A stretch of 64,000 nt of DNA from Aquincola tertiaricarbonis (GTDB lineage Bacteria; Pseudomonadota; Gammaproteobacteria; Burkholderiales; Burkholderiaceae_C): the NCBI RefSeq assembly GCF_023573145.1, contig NZ_CP097635.1:1736001-1800000 (forward strand), written 5' to 3'. A model generated the notes under the pieces. The model did no database searches. It was given only the letters and a program-made list of their open reading frames with translations, and was not told the origin of the DNA. Of this stretch, positions 1 through 9,540 are shown piece after piece. Every line of letters starts with the position of its first letter. The first letter of the stretch is position 1. The translations under genes and the position numbers were made by a program.

Positions 1-1
1 G

Positions 2-187
2 TTGTTGGCGGACGCGGCCGTTCGCGCCGCACGTTCCGAGGTGGCGGTGTTCGCGCTGGTCGTCGACGCCAAGGACGACAACGCAGCCCGGTTCTACCGG
101 CACCATGGCTTCGAGCCTTTCGGCGCTCATGGGCGGCAGCTGGTCGTGCCGCTCAAGCGCTTCATCACATCCCGCACAGCTTCCTGA
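2..187 (+). CDS. GNAT-family N-acetyltransferase, C-terminal fragment (5' end outside window)
   Basis: Only the last 61 residues are in the window. They contain the late GNAT pattern, a run of hydrophobic strand residues followed by NAARFYRHHGF, the helix/strand that closes the acetyl-CoA site in GCN5-type acetyltransferases. The substrate cannot be told. The gene ends 23 bases inside the 3' end of the opposite-strand cheY gene, a short convergent overlap. The true start lies upstream of base 1. Confidence 0.75.
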   Translation: MLADAAVRAARSEVAVFALVVDAKDDNAARFYRHHGFEPFGAHGRQLVVPLKRFITSRTAS

Positions 188-533
188 ACGGCCCCAGCAC
201 CGCCTCGCCACGGAAGGGCTTGACGATCCAGCCGGTGATGCCGATCTCTTTGCCGCGGGCGCGCATGCTGGCGTTGTCCTCGGTGGTCAGCATCACGATG
301 CGCACCGAGGTGTTGCCCAGCTCGGTGCGGATCTTGTCGGCCATGGTCAGGCCGTCCATGTTGGGCATGTTGATGTCGCTGACCACCAGCTTGATGTCCG
401 TGTCTTCCTGCAGCAGCTGCAGGCCGGCGCGGCCGTCGTTGGCCACGGCCACGTCGAAGCCGTTGTGGGTGAGAAAGCTGGAGACGATCTCGCGCATCGT
501 GCTCGAGTCGTCCACCACCAGGATCTGGGCCAT
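165..533 (-). CDS. CheY-like single-domain response regulator
   Basis: The protein has 122 residues, the length of a stand-alone receiver. It has the acidic pair D8-D9, the phosphoacceptor D53 in a DINMPNMDG loop, T83-T84 and K105 in VKPF, so it should be phosphorylated normally. There is no output domain. It follows the CheX-domain gene after 17 bases on the same strand, so the two are probably co-transcribed. A receiver paired with a phosphatase-like partner suggests a chemotaxis or motility circuit. No kinase gene (CheA) is present nearby, so the phosphodonor is unknown. Confidence 0.9.
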   Translation of the reverse strand: MAQILVVDDSSTMREIVSSFLTHNGFDVAVANDGRAGLQLLQEDTDIKLVVSDINMPNMDGLTMADKIRTELGNTSVRIVMLTTEDNASMRARGKEIGITGWIVKPFRGEAVLGPFRKLCGM

Positions 534-550
534 TCAGGAAACTCCGTGAA

Positions 551-1513
551 TCAGAAGAACTCGAGTTCGCCGGTGGCGGCGGTGCTGTTGCCGGCCGAGA
601 ACTCGACGAAGGCTTCCGGCACGAACAGGAGGTTGAAGATGAAGCGCTGCACGATGGTCACCGGCGGCTGGCGCGGTCGGCGCGGATCGGTCAGCAAGTA
701 GCGGATGCACAGCTGCGGGTCCTGCGAGCCGAAGGAGATGTACTTCTGCTCGTGGTTGATGACGATGGGCACCTGCGTCTGCTGGTTGGCAAAGGCCTCG
801 GGCGGGATGTAGCGGTTCTTGAACGCGCCCCACACCAGGTTGGTGGTTTCGCCCAGCAGGTTGTTCAGTTCGCGGAAGCCCAGGTCGCCGCCCACGCCTT
901 CATAGCCCATGCCCTGGGCCATGCCCTGGCGCAGCGCGCCTTCTTCGGTCTGCAGCATCATGTAGCCGCGGCACCAGGTGCTTTCCAGCGCGATGAGGGT
1001 GGACACCTGGCCGTAGATGATGCGGTCGTGCACCACGTAGGGCGGCTCGGCCACCACCTCGGCATTCGGGAACATCGAGCGGATGGCGTTGCAGCTCAGC
1101 TCCACCACGCCGCCCACCAGCGTGGTGGGGTAGCGCAGCCCGAACAGGCTGTGGTCGATGTGCTCGCGCAGCGCCGCCATGTCGCCGCTGGGCCAGGGGT
1201 GGGTGACGGCACGTGCCTCGTCGTCGCTCAGTGGCCGGTTGCTGGTGCGGCGCAGGAAGATGGGCAGCTCGGGCCGCTGGCGGTGCAGGGCCAGGGCCAG
1301 CGGCAGGCTGTCGCTGCCGTCCTCGTGCAGGTCCTCGGCCAGCAGCACGCCGCCCAGGTCCTTGTGCTGTTTCAGCGCGTCCAGCGCATCGGCTGCCGCC
1401 CGCGGCACCGTGATCAGGCCCAGCTGTTCGCAGAATTCCAGCAGGCTGCTGTAGTGCACGGGGTCGTGTTCCAGCAACAGCACCTTGGCGGCCAGGAAGG
1501 TCGTCTCGCTCAT
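551..1513 (-). CDS. Pseudo-receiver plus CheX-type phosphatase domain protein
   Basis: 320 residues. Residues 10-125 look like a receiver domain that has lost its normal phosphoacceptor loop: an EHD acidic cluster near residue 15 remains, but the usual D-x-MP loop is replaced by LLAEDLHEDG. Residues 130-310 resemble the CheC/CheX/FliY fold, with the E-x2-N signature at E215-N218 in FRELNNLLGETTN. In that family these two residues orient a water for dephosphorylation of CheY-P. The neighbouring cheY 17 bases downstream is the obvious substrate. The domain assignment is inferred from motif and length. The degenerate receiver may serve only for docking. Confidence 0.75.
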   Translation of the reverse strand: MSETTFLAAKVLLLEHDPVHYSSLLEFCEQLGLITVPRAAADALDALKQHKDLGGVLLAEDLHEDGSDSLPLALALHRQRPELPIFLRRTSNRPLSDDEARAVTHPWPSGDMAALREHIDHSLFGLRYPTTLVGGVVELSCNAIRSMFPNAEVVAEPPYVVHDRIIYGQVSTLIALESTWCRGYMMLQTEEGALRQGMAQGMGYEGVGGDLGFRELNNLLGETTNLVWGAFKNRYIPPEAFANQQTQVPIVINHEQKYISFGSQDPQLCIRYLLTDPRRPRQPPVTIVQRFIFNLLFVPEAFVEFSAGNSTAATGELEFF

Positions 1514-1763
1514 CGTGTACCTCTAGGGGGAGTGACAGCGCGGCGCCTGCGAGGGGCCCGCCTGATGCCTTATCGGCCACACGGCCGCGCACTGAAACCC
1601 CTGCGCAGCGCATCGTGTGTCGGCCGTCACTCGCCTGAACAGGTGGTGCGTTCCGCCCGGCGGCGTCAACGGCCTGTGCGAACATCCCGCCCCTTTCCCG
1701 TGCCGTCCTTCACGCGCGCCCTTGGCGGCTCCTGGCCGGCCGCCACGCCCGTCCTGTGCCTTC

Positions 1764-2849
1764 ATGTCCCGTTCCGCTTCCGCCAGCCCGGCCATCGACC
1801 TGGCCAAGGTGCTTGCCGCGCACCTGATCCTGTTCCACCACCTGTTCCTGTACGGCCCGGTGCCCCAGGGCCCGCTCGGGGTGGTCGCGGCCGACGGCCG
1901 CCTGGCGGTGCAGGTGTTCCTGGTGATCGGCGGCTACCTGGGCGCCGCCTCGATGCTGGGCCGGCTGCACAAGCCGGCCGGCGCCCCGTTGCTGCAGCAG
2001 GCCTGGCAGCTCATCGTGCAGCGGGCGCGTCGGCTGCTGCCCACCTACTGGCTGGCTGCGTTTGCGATGCTGGCGGTGCTGGGCTGGCTGCGTTGGGGCC
2101 CGCTGCCGGCCGAGCTGCCGGTGGACGTGGACCCACAGGCGCTGGACCTGCCCCAGGTGGCGGCCAACCTGCTGCTGCTGCAGGACGTGCTGGGCCAGGA
2201 CGGCCTGTCGGCCGGCTTCTGGTACGTGGCCATCGACCTGCAGCTCTACATCGGCCTGGTGCTGCTGGCCATGCTGTGCCGCGCGCTGCCGCTGTCGCTG
2301 CGCGGCCGGCTGGCGGTGTTCGGCGGGCTGACGCTGGGCATCAGCCTGCTGTCGCTGCTGTGGTGGAACCTGGATGCCGGGCTGGACGCCTGGGCGCCGT
2401 ACTTCGCCGGCTCGTATGCGCTGGGCATGCTGGCCTGCGTGCTGCGGCGCGGCGCGCGCGTGCCCACGCCGCTGGCGCTGGGGGTGGTGGGTGCCATCGG
2501 CCTGCTGGCGCTGGTGCTGGCCTGGCGTTCCCGCATCGCGGTGGCCACGCTCACCGCGATGGCCTTGTGTGCCCACGGTCTGCTGGATGTCTGGCTGCAG
2601 CGCCTGCCGGCGCGTGCGCTGCGGGCGCTGCGCGAGCTGGCCGCGGCCAGCTACCCGATGTTCCTGCTGCACTACCCGCTGCTGGTGCTGGTGTGCGCCA
2701 GCGTGGCGGGTCTCACTGACGAGCCGCTGCTGCTGGCCGGCGCGGTGCTGGCCTGCTGGCCGCTGAGCGTGGGCCTGGGCCTGCTGGTGCAGCGCTGGAT
2801 GGACGCGCCGCGGCCGCTGCCGCTGCGCGCGGCTTCAGCCGCCGCCTGA
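1764..2849 (+). CDS. Acyltransferase 3 family membrane protein
   Basis: 361 residues from ATG 1764; a longer in-frame start at 1617 would add a Pro/Arg-rich stretch unlike the family. Near the N terminus an active-site-like histidine lies in LILFHHLFLYGP, followed by about ten hydrophobic segments, typical of the OafA/YrhL/NolL membrane O-acyltransferases that acetylate or succinylate surface sugars. The acceptor is unknown. It stands alone, with cheX divergent upstream. Its last 15 bases overlap the convergent maoC gene. Confidence 0.85.
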   Translation: MSRSASASPAIDLAKVLAAHLILFHHLFLYGPVPQGPLGVVAADGRLAVQVFLVIGGYLGAASMLGRLHKPAGAPLLQQAWQLIVQRARRLLPTYWLAAFAMLAVLGWLRWGPLPAELPVDVDPQALDLPQVAANLLLLQDVLGQDGLSAGFWYVAIDLQLYIGLVLLAMLCRALPLSLRGRLAVFGGLTLGISLLSLLWWNLDAGLDAWAPYFAGSYALGMLACVLRRGARVPTPLALGVVGAIGLLALVLAWRSRIAVATLTAMALCAHGLLDVWLQRLPARALRALRELAAASYPMFLLHYPLLVLVCASVAGLTDEPLLLAGAVLACWPLSVGLGLLVQRWMDAPRPLPLRAASAAA

Positions 2850-3296
2850 AGCGTCTTCGGGGGCGGCCAGGTCGAACAGGCTGGTCGCTTCCAGGTCCAG
2901 CACCTGCGTGCCTTGCTGGTTGTGCAGCTGCCAGCGCCAGCGCAGGATGCCCAGCCCCGGCTGGCTGCGTGAGCGGCGGGTCTCGATCACCGTGGCCCGC
3001 AGCCGCAGCGAGTCGCCCGGCCGCACCGGGGCCGGCCACTTCACGTACTGCAGCCCGGGCGAGGCATAAGACTCCGAGCTGGCCAGCGCCGCTTCAGTGA
3101 CCAGCCGCATCGCGATGCCGCAGGTGTGCCAGCCGCTGGCGATCAGCCCGCCGAAGCGGCCACGTGCGGCAGCGGCCGGGTCGGTGTGGAACCACTGCGG
3201 GTCCCAGGCGCCGGCGAACTGCAGCACCTCGGCCTGCGTCACGGCGTACGGCCCGGCCTCGATCACCTGGCCGGGCCGGAAGTCGGCGAACTTCAA
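2835..3296 (-). CDS. MaoC-like hydratase/dehydratase at the end of the box operon
   Basis: 153 residues. The sequence has the hot-dog-fold MaoC features: a D-x4-H type active site in [13 protein letters not shown] and the following [11 protein letters not shown] helix. It should add water to, or remove it from, a CoA-thioester enoyl group. I place the start at TTG 3296 because boxA ends with TGA at 3295-3293, so stop and start overlap as TTGA, suggesting translational coupling. Upstream in-frame sequence lies antisense-free inside boxA in another frame and has no family resemblance. Being last in the boxC-boxB-boxA unit, it could act on the unsaturated C6 acyl-CoA formed after ring cleavage. 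That role is inference. Confidence 0.8.
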   Translation of the reverse strand: MKFADFRPGQVIEAGPYAVTQAEVLQFAGAWDPQWFHTDPAAAARGRFGGLIASGWHTCGIAMRLVTEAALASSESYASPGLQYVKWPAPVRPGDSLRLRATVIETRRSRSQPGLGILRWRWQLHNQQGTQVLDLEATSLFDLAAPEDASGGG

Positions 3297-4579
3297 TACG
3301 TCTCCAGGTGCAGCCGCCCTTCGGCCTTGAGCACCGGGCCCAGCGTGTCCCAGGGCAGGCCGGCCTGCTCGGCCACGTCGCGCAGGGCCAGCACCACGCC
3401 TTCCTCCATGCTCTTCAGGCCGCACACGTAAAAGTGGGTGTGGCTGTCCTTCAGCAGCGCGGCCAGGTCGGCGGCGCGTTCGCGCATCAGGTCCTGCACG
3501 TAGCGGCGGGGCTGGTCGGGCTGGCGCGAGAAGGCCAGGTTGATGTCGATGAAGTCCTTGGGCAGGGTTTGCAGCGGCCCGAAGTAGGGCAGCTCCTGCG
3601 GCGTGCGGGCACCGAAGAACAGCATCAGCTTCCCGCCCTCGAAACGGCCGCTCTTGCGCAGCCGGCGCCGCCACTCGGTCATCGCCCGCATCGGCGCGCT
3701 GCCGGTGCCGGTGCAGATCATCACGATGTGCGAGCGCGGATGGTTGGGCATCAGGAAGCTGTGGCCGAAGGGCCCCACCACCTGCACCGTGTCGCCCACC
3801 TTCAGGTCGCACACGTAGTTGGACGCCACGCCGCGCACCGGCCGGCCCTGGTGGTCCTCGGTCACGCGTTTGACGGTCAGCGCCACGTTGTTGTAGCCCG
3901 GCCGCTCGCCGTTGCGTGGGCTGGCCACGCTGTACTGGCGCGCCACGTGCGGCTTGCCGTTCGCATCCACCCCGGGCGGGATGATGCCGATGCTCTGCCC
4001 TTCCAGCACCGGGAACGGCATGCTCCCGAAGTCCAGCACCACGTGGTGGGTCTCGCTGGCAAAGCCGCTCTCGGTGCAGTTGATGTTGCCCACCACGGTG
4101 GCGGTGGTGGGCTTCTTCGGCGGGTACAGGTTGGTGTACGCATGCGCGGCCGACCACGGCGGCGTGGTGGCGCCGTAGGCCGCGCTGTTGAACGGTGCTT
4201 CGGCCAGCGTGGCCGCGGCAGCGGCCGGCGCCTGGGCCAGCACCGGCACCGCCGCTTCGGCCTGCGCGTCGGTCGCCACGCCGGCCTCGGCCAGCTGCTC
4301 GGGCGTCAGCTCGGGCGGCAGCTCGTCCCACAGCAACTGCTCCTCGACCGGGTAGGCGCGCGTGGCGGGCATCGTGCGCCAGTTGTCGATGGAGCCGGTG
4401 GGGCAGGGCGAGATGCAGGCCATGCAGCCGTTGCACACGTCGGCCTTGACCACGTAGTTGCGGTCATCGTGGGTGATCGCCCCGATCGGGCAGGTGGCCT
4501 CGCAGGTGTTGCACCGGATGCAGATCTCCGGATCGATCAGGTGCTGCCGGATCACGGCAGCTTCAGTCATCGCATTCAT
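3293..4579 (-). CDS. boxA: Benzoyl-CoA 2,3-epoxidase, reductase subunit BoxA
   Basis: 428 residues. The N terminus carries two bacterial 4Fe-4S cluster motifs: C20-x2-C23-x2-C26-x3-C30-P and C49-x2-C52-x2-C55-x3-C59-P. A low-complexity Ala-rich linker follows, then a ferredoxin-NADP reductase-like FAD/NADPH module with [15 protein letters not shown] and [13 protein letters not shown]. BoxA takes electrons from NADPH and passes them to the oxygenase BoxB, which epoxidises benzoyl-CoA. It lies third in the order boxC, boxB, boxA, 121 bases after boxB. The gap holds an extragenic palindrome. Its stop overlaps the TTG start of maoC. Confidence 0.97.
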   Translation of the reverse strand: MNAMTEAAVIRQHLIDPEICIRCNTCEATCPIGAITHDDRNYVVKADVCNGCMACISPCPTGSIDNWRTMPATRAYPVEEQLLWDELPPELTPEQLAEAGVATDAQAEAAVPVLAQAPAAAAATLAEAPFNSAAYGATTPPWSAAHAYTNLYPPKKPTTATVVGNINCTESGFASETHHVVLDFGSMPFPVLEGQSIGIIPPGVDANGKPHVARQYSVASPRNGERPGYNNVALTVKRVTEDHQGRPVRGVASNYVCDLKVGDTVQVVGPFGHSFLMPNHPRSHIVMICTGTGSAPMRAMTEWRRRLRKSGRFEGGKLMLFFGARTPQELPYFGPLQTLPKDFIDINLAFSRQPDQPRRYVQDLMRERAADLAALLKDSHTHFYVCGLKSMEEGVVLALRDVAEQAGLPWDTLGPVLKAEGRLHLETY

Positions 4580-4656
4580 GGCAAAGCAACTCCGTCTGCA
4601 GGCGCGCGGCCCCGTTCAAGCAGCCGCCGCGGAACCGGCTTTGGCGGGCCGCTGGC

Positions 4657-4700
4657 GGCGCCCCCTTGAGGGGGAGCGGGCTTGCCCGCTCGGGGGTGGG

Positions 4701-4702
<2 letters not shown>
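4657..4702. repeat. Extragenic palindromic element between boxB and boxA
   Basis: A perfect 7-base stem GAGCGGG/CCCGCTC with loop CTTG is framed by CCCCCTTGAGGGGG on one side and CGGGGGTGGG on the other. The same frame with a different but still paired stem occurs at 14730-14773 in the opposite orientation. It sits in the only sizeable gap inside the boxCBA unit and may modulate mRNA stability. It reaches into the 3' end of boxB at 4701. Confidence 0.7.
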
Positions 4703-6128
<1,426 letters not shown>

Positions 6129-6141
6129 GTCCGTGTCCTCA

Positions 6142-7815
6142 TCAAACGCGATTCAGGTCGAAGGCGGCCTTCTCACCCTTGCCGTACACCTTCAGGGCGC
6201 CCTTGTCGCCAACGGCGTTGGGGCGGTTGAAGATCCAGTTCTGCCAGGCCGTCAGGCGGCCGAACACGCGGGTGACCATGTTTTCCTTGCCGCAGAAGCG
6301 CAGGTTGGCTTCCAGACCGGTCAAGGCATCGGGCGACATGGCCGCGCGCTCTTCGATGGCGATGCGGATCTCGTCGTCCCAGTCGATGTCGTCGGGCGCG
6401 GCCGTCACCAGGCCCAGCTGCAGCGCCTCATCGGCGTCCAGCGCGCGGCCGAGGGTGGCGCGGGCGGCGTCCAGCGCGGGCGCTTCTTCATGGAAGCGGC
6501 GGGCCAGGCGGCTCTGGTCGGTCACCAGCGGCAGCGGACCGAAGTTCAGCTCGTCCAGCTGCAGCCGCGGGGCGCGCTCAGGCTCGTCGGGCAGGGCCAG
6601 CATGTAGCAGCGGTCGGCCGCGAAAGCCAGCTCGGCCAGCAGGCCGGCGAAGCAGGAGCCCGGCTCCACCAGCGCGAACAGGCTGCGCGACGACACGTCC
6701 AGCCGCGCGAAGGTGCGGCGCAGCAGACCCAGCGTTTCACGCACCAGCCAGTGGTCCTGGTGCTGCAGCAGCAGCGCATCCACCGCCAGCACCGCGGCGG
6801 CGTCGCCTTCGGTCTTCAGCAGCCAGGTGCCCACGTCCAGCTCGTTGGTGCGCAGCGAGAGGATGGCGTCGTCCAGCTGGCGGGCCATGGCCAGCGGCCA
6901 CCAGGCGGCGCCTGCGGCTTCGATGGCCGCCACGTCGGTGGGTTGCGTGCCGGTGGGCGCCTTCACCGTCAGCGTCGCGGTGCGGCGCTCGCGGTCGATC
7001 TGCACCTGCACATGTTCATAGCGCAGGCTGTCGGGGCCGTCTTCACGCTCGATGCGCGGCAGTTGGACGCCGGCAGTGCCCGGGCCGGGGCGGCGGCTGC
7101 CAGCAGCCAGCTTTGAAGCACGCTCCTGCACCGTGGCGGCGAACTGCGCGGGCTTGGCCACTGCGTCCACCAGGCGCCATTCCACCGCGCGCTGGCCGCG
7201 CACACCTTCCACGCTGGTGCAGAAGATGTCGGCCAGGTCGTGACGCACCTTGCGCTTGTCGGTCACACGGGTCAGGCCGCCCGTGCCGGGCAGCACGCCC
7301 AGCAGCGGCACTTCGGGCAGGCTGACGGCGCTGCTGCGGTCGTCCACCAGCACGATGTCGTCGCAGGCCAGGGCCAGCTCGTAGCCGCCACCGGCGCAGG
7401 CGCCGTTGACCGCGGCCACGAACTTCAGGCCTTCATGCTTCGAAGAGTCTTCGATGCCGTTGCGGGTCTCGTTGGTGAACTTGCAGAAGTTCACCTTCCA
7501 CGCATGGCTGCTGACACCCAGCATGAAGATGTTGGCGCCCGAGCAGAAGATGCGGTCCTTGGCGCTGGTGACGATGACCGTCTGCACCTCGGGGTGCTCG
7601 AAGCGCACGCGGTTCAGCGCGTCGTGCAGCTCGATGTCCACGCCCAGGTCGTAGCTGTTGAGCTTGAGCTTGTAGCCGGGGCGGATGCCGCCGTCTTCCG
7701 CGATATCCAGCGACAGCCGGGCGATGGCGCCGTCGGTGCTGAGGGACCAGTGCCGGTACTGGCCCGGCTCGGTGCGGTAATCGACGCGGGGCGCCGAGAT
7801 CGGGGTGTCGCTCAT
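6142..7815 (-). CDS. boxC: 2,3-epoxybenzoyl-CoA dihydrolase (ring cleavage) BoxC
   Basis: 557 residues from ATG 7815, preceded by AGGAGA; an in-frame start at 7884 lies inside the promoter and is rejected. BoxC is a double-length crotonase. The first half holds the oxyanion-hole segments FCSGANIFMLG and NGACAGGGYELALACDD, and the second half is a diverged crotonase-like domain. It opens the epoxide ring with two waters to give 3,4-dehydroadipyl-CoA semialdehyde and formate. It is first gene of the minus-strand box unit and is read from the promoter at 7869-7897. Confidence 0.96.
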   Translation of the reverse strand: MSDTPISAPRVDYRTEPGQYRHWSLSTDGAIARLSLDIAEDGGIRPGYKLKLNSYDLGVDIELHDALNRVRFEHPEVQTVIVTSAKDRIFCSGANIFMLGVSSHAWKVNFCKFTNETRNGIEDSSKHEGLKFVAAVNGACAGGGYELALACDDIVLVDDRSSAVSLPEVPLLGVLPGTGGLTRVTDKRKVRHDLADIFCTSVEGVRGQRAVEWRLVDAVAKPAQFAATVQERASKLAAGSRRPGPGTAGVQLPRIEREDGPDSLRYEHVQVQIDRERRTATLTVKAPTGTQPTDVAAIEAAGAAWWPLAMARQLDDAILSLRTNELDVGTWLLKTEGDAAAVLAVDALLLQHQDHWLVRETLGLLRRTFARLDVSSRSLFALVEPGSCFAGLLAELAFAADRCYMLALPDEPERAPRLQLDELNFGPLPLVTDQSRLARRFHEEAPALDAARATLGRALDADEALQLGLVTAAPDDIDWDDEIRIAIEERAAMSPDALTGLEANLRFCGKENMVTRVFGRLTAWQNWIFNRPNAVGDKGALKVYGKGEKAAFDLNRV

Positions 7816-7868
7816 GCGGGTCTCCTGTCGGTGGAAGCAGGGTGCTTCTTTGTGACGCGATGGAATGC

Positions 7869-7897
7869 AGCATAGTGCCTGCACTATCGTGCGTCAA
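7869..7897 (-). promoter_or_regulatory. boxCBA promoter with embedded operator palindrome
   Basis: On the minus strand a -35 TTGACG (7897-7892) and a -10 TATGCT (7874-7869) are separated by exactly 17 bases. The spacer holds a perfect inverted repeat ATAGTG-CCTG-CACTAT (7872-7887) that also overlaps the -10. A regulator bound here would block RNA polymerase. Confidence 0.7.
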
Positions 7898-7908
7898 GAA
7901 CAGGATAA

Positions 7909-7922
7909 TGCAATAAAGTGCA
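7909..7922. promoter_or_regulatory. TGCA-N6-TGCA operator upstream of boxC
   Basis: The sequence TGCA-ATAAAG-TGCA matches the TGCA(N6)TGCA operator described for BzdR/BoxR-type regulators of benzoate genes. It lies just upstream of the -35 of the boxC promoter and about 50 bases past the boxR stop. Confidence 0.65.
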
Positions 7923-7970
7923 TTCGCGGGTTTGTCCCAAGGCTGCGGCGCGCGGCGCCGGCAGCGTCGC

Positions 7971-8891
7971 TCAGGTTTCTAGCGCCAACACCTCGCGCGC
8001 CAGCGCGCGCAGCTGCGCGAAGCTGGCCTCCAGCGTCTGCCCGCTGGTGTCCAGCGTCAGGTCGGCCTTGCTGTAGAAGGCGGCGCGTCCGGCCAGGATG
8101 CGGCGCAGGTCTTCCATCGCCTCCTTGCTGGCGGCCATCGGACGCAGGTCGCCCTGCGCGGCCACCCGGCCCATGTGCTCCTCGGGCGAGGCCTGCAGCC
8201 AGATGGTGGTGCAGTGCGCCAGCAGCAGATTGAAGGTGGCGGGGTCGCTCACGATGCCGCCCGGCGTGGCGATCACCACGTCGGCATAGATCTGCACGGT
8301 TTCCTCCAGCGCCCGGCGCTCGTAGCGGCGGTAGGCGGCGGTGCCGTAGAGGTCGTGGATCTCGCGGATGCTGCAGCCGGCCACCTTCTCGATCTCGCGG
8401 CTCAGCTCCACGAAGGGCAGGTCCAGGTCTTCGGCCAGCAGCTGGCCCAGCGTGGACTTGCCGGCGCCGCGCAGGCCCACCAGCGCGATGCGGCCGCCGC
8501 GGGCGCGGTCGCCACCCGGCTGCCCCAGCAGCTCGGTCAGCGCGATGCGGGCGCGCCGCAGCTCCACCTCGTTGCGGTGCTCCAGCAGCTCACGGATCAG
8601 CAGCCACTCCGGGCTGCTGGTGGTCACATCGCCCAGCAGCTCGGCCAGCGGGCACTGCAGCGCACTGGCCACCTGCTGCAGCACCAGGATCGACGCATTG
8701 CCGATGCCGTATTCGAGGTTGGCGAAATGCCGCTCCGACACATCGGCCGCCAGCGCCGCCTGCTTGCGCGTGAGGCCGCGCCGCGCGCGCAACGTGCGCA
8801 CCCGCTCGCCCAGGGCCAGCAGCAGCGGGTTTTTGGCCTCCTCGGCGCCCTCGGCGGCTGCCATCGTCGTGCCTTCAGCCCTGTGGTTCAT
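7971..8891 (-). CDS. boxR: BoxR/BzdR-type transcriptional regulator (HTH plus shikimate-kinase-like domain)
   Basis: 306 residues if begun at 8891. An in-frame ATG at 8864 has a better ribosome site (GAAGG) and would give 297 residues. Residues about 28-85 form an XRE-type helix-turn-helix (TRKQAALAADVSERHFANLE). Residues about 130-300 form a shikimate-kinase-like effector domain with the P-loop GLRGAGKSTLG. In BoxR/BzdR the second domain senses benzoyl-CoA and releases repression. The gene lies between the two box transcription units, divergent from the DUF4863-boxD unit. TGCA-type sites occur in both adjacent promoters, so it probably controls both units. Confidence 0.95.
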   Translation of the reverse strand: MNHRAEGTTMAAAEGAEEAKNPLLLALGERVRTLRARRGLTRKQAALAADVSERHFANLEYGIGNASILVLQQVASALQCPLAELLGDVTTSSPEWLLIRELLEHRNEVELRRARIALTELLGQPGGDRARGGRIALVGLRGAGKSTLGQLLAEDLDLPFVELSREIEKVAGCSIREIHDLYGTAAYRRYERRALEETVQIYADVVIATPGGIVSDPATFNLLLAHCTTIWLQASPEEHMGRVAAQGDLRPMAASKEAMEDLRRILAGRAAFYSKADLTLDTSGQTLEASFAQLRALAREVLALET

Positions 8892-8932
8892 GTTTTTGGT
8901 TCTCGTGTTCCGCGCTAGGGGTTATCACTGGA

Positions 8933-8960
8933 AGTGCACTATATTGCTTGACGCTGCACT
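8933..8960. promoter_or_regulatory. Putative BoxR operator half-sites in the boxR/boxD intergenic region
   Basis: The palindrome AGTGCACT (8933-8940) and a second CTGCACT (8954-8960) flank and enter the -35 of the plus-strand promoter. The octamer TGCACTAT is shared with the operator in front of boxC. Confidence 0.55.
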
Positions 8961-8976
8961 GCCCCGTCGCTATCTT
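8948..8976 (+). promoter_or_regulatory. Promoter of the DUF4863-boxD-bclA-transporter unit
   Basis: A -35 TTGACG (8948-8953) and a -10 TATCTT (8971-8976) are 17 bases apart. The -35 hexamer and the spacing are identical to those of the boxC promoter, and a TGCA half-site lies in the spacer, consistent with common repression. Confidence 0.65.
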
Positions 8977-9047
8977 TCCCTCACAGGCAAGATACTTCAT
9001 CGGGCCTGACGCATCAAGCCAGCTTGTACTGGGTCGGAGCCAGCAGC

Positions 9048-9530
9048 ATGTCGCAAGCCCTATTTCACCAACGCATCGCGCAGGTGGCGCAGCACATCGC
9101 GGGCCGGCCGCTCGACGACGCGCTGGCCCTATGGTTGAACACCGAGCTGGGCGCCGACAGCGACACCTACCGCCAGCTCAAGCAGCTGTGCCTGCAAGGC
9201 GTGGCCGAAGGCTGGCTGTGCCACCGTGAGCGCGGCGGCATCCGCTACGGCCGTGTGTTCGCGGCGACCGATCCGGCGCTGCACGGCTTTTCGGTGGACG
9301 TGGTGGACATGCAGGACATCGCCGGCCCCCACCACGTGCATCCGCTGGGCGAGGTTGACCTGATCATGCCGCTGGAAGGTGAGGCCCGCTTCGACGGTCA
9401 CCCCGCCGGCTGGTGCGTGTACCCGCCCGGCAGCGCGCACCCGCCCACCGTCAGCGGTGGCCGTGCGCTGGTGCTGTACCTGCTGCCTCAAGGGCAGATC
9501 GAATTCACGCCCGCCGCGGCGCATGCCTGA
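9048..9530 (+). CDS. DUF4863 (4-hydroxylaminobenzoate lyase-like) family protein of the box cluster
   Basis: 160 residues from ATG 9048, with GGAG eight bases upstream; the TTG at 9024 is less likely. The centre has a cupin-like metal-binding pattern, GPHHVHPLGEVDLIMP followed by YPPGSAHPPTVSGG. The family (DUF4863) includes enzymes annotated as 4-hydroxylaminobenzoate lyase, but it also recurs in aerobic benzoyl-CoA clusters, where its role is not settled. It is first gene of the plus-strand unit and overlaps or abuts boxD, so it is very likely co-expressed with the pathway. Family assignment is from motif memory. Confidence 0.7.
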   Translation: MSQALFHQRIAQVAQHIAGRPLDDALALWLNTELGADSDTYRQLKQLCLQGVAEGWLCHRERGGIRYGRVFAATDPALHGFSVDVVDMQDIAGPHHVHPLGEVDLIMPLEGEARFDGHPAGWCVYPPGSAHPPTVSGGRALVLYLLPQGQIEFTPAAAHA

Positions 9531-9540
9531 AGGAAAGCCG

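Noticed and set aside
2835..4436. A 533-codon minus-strand frame that spans maoC and extends through boxA
   Set aside because: Only the last 153 codons resemble a protein family. The upstream part is boxA read in another frame, Arg/Ala/His-rich, so I start maoC at TTG 3296.
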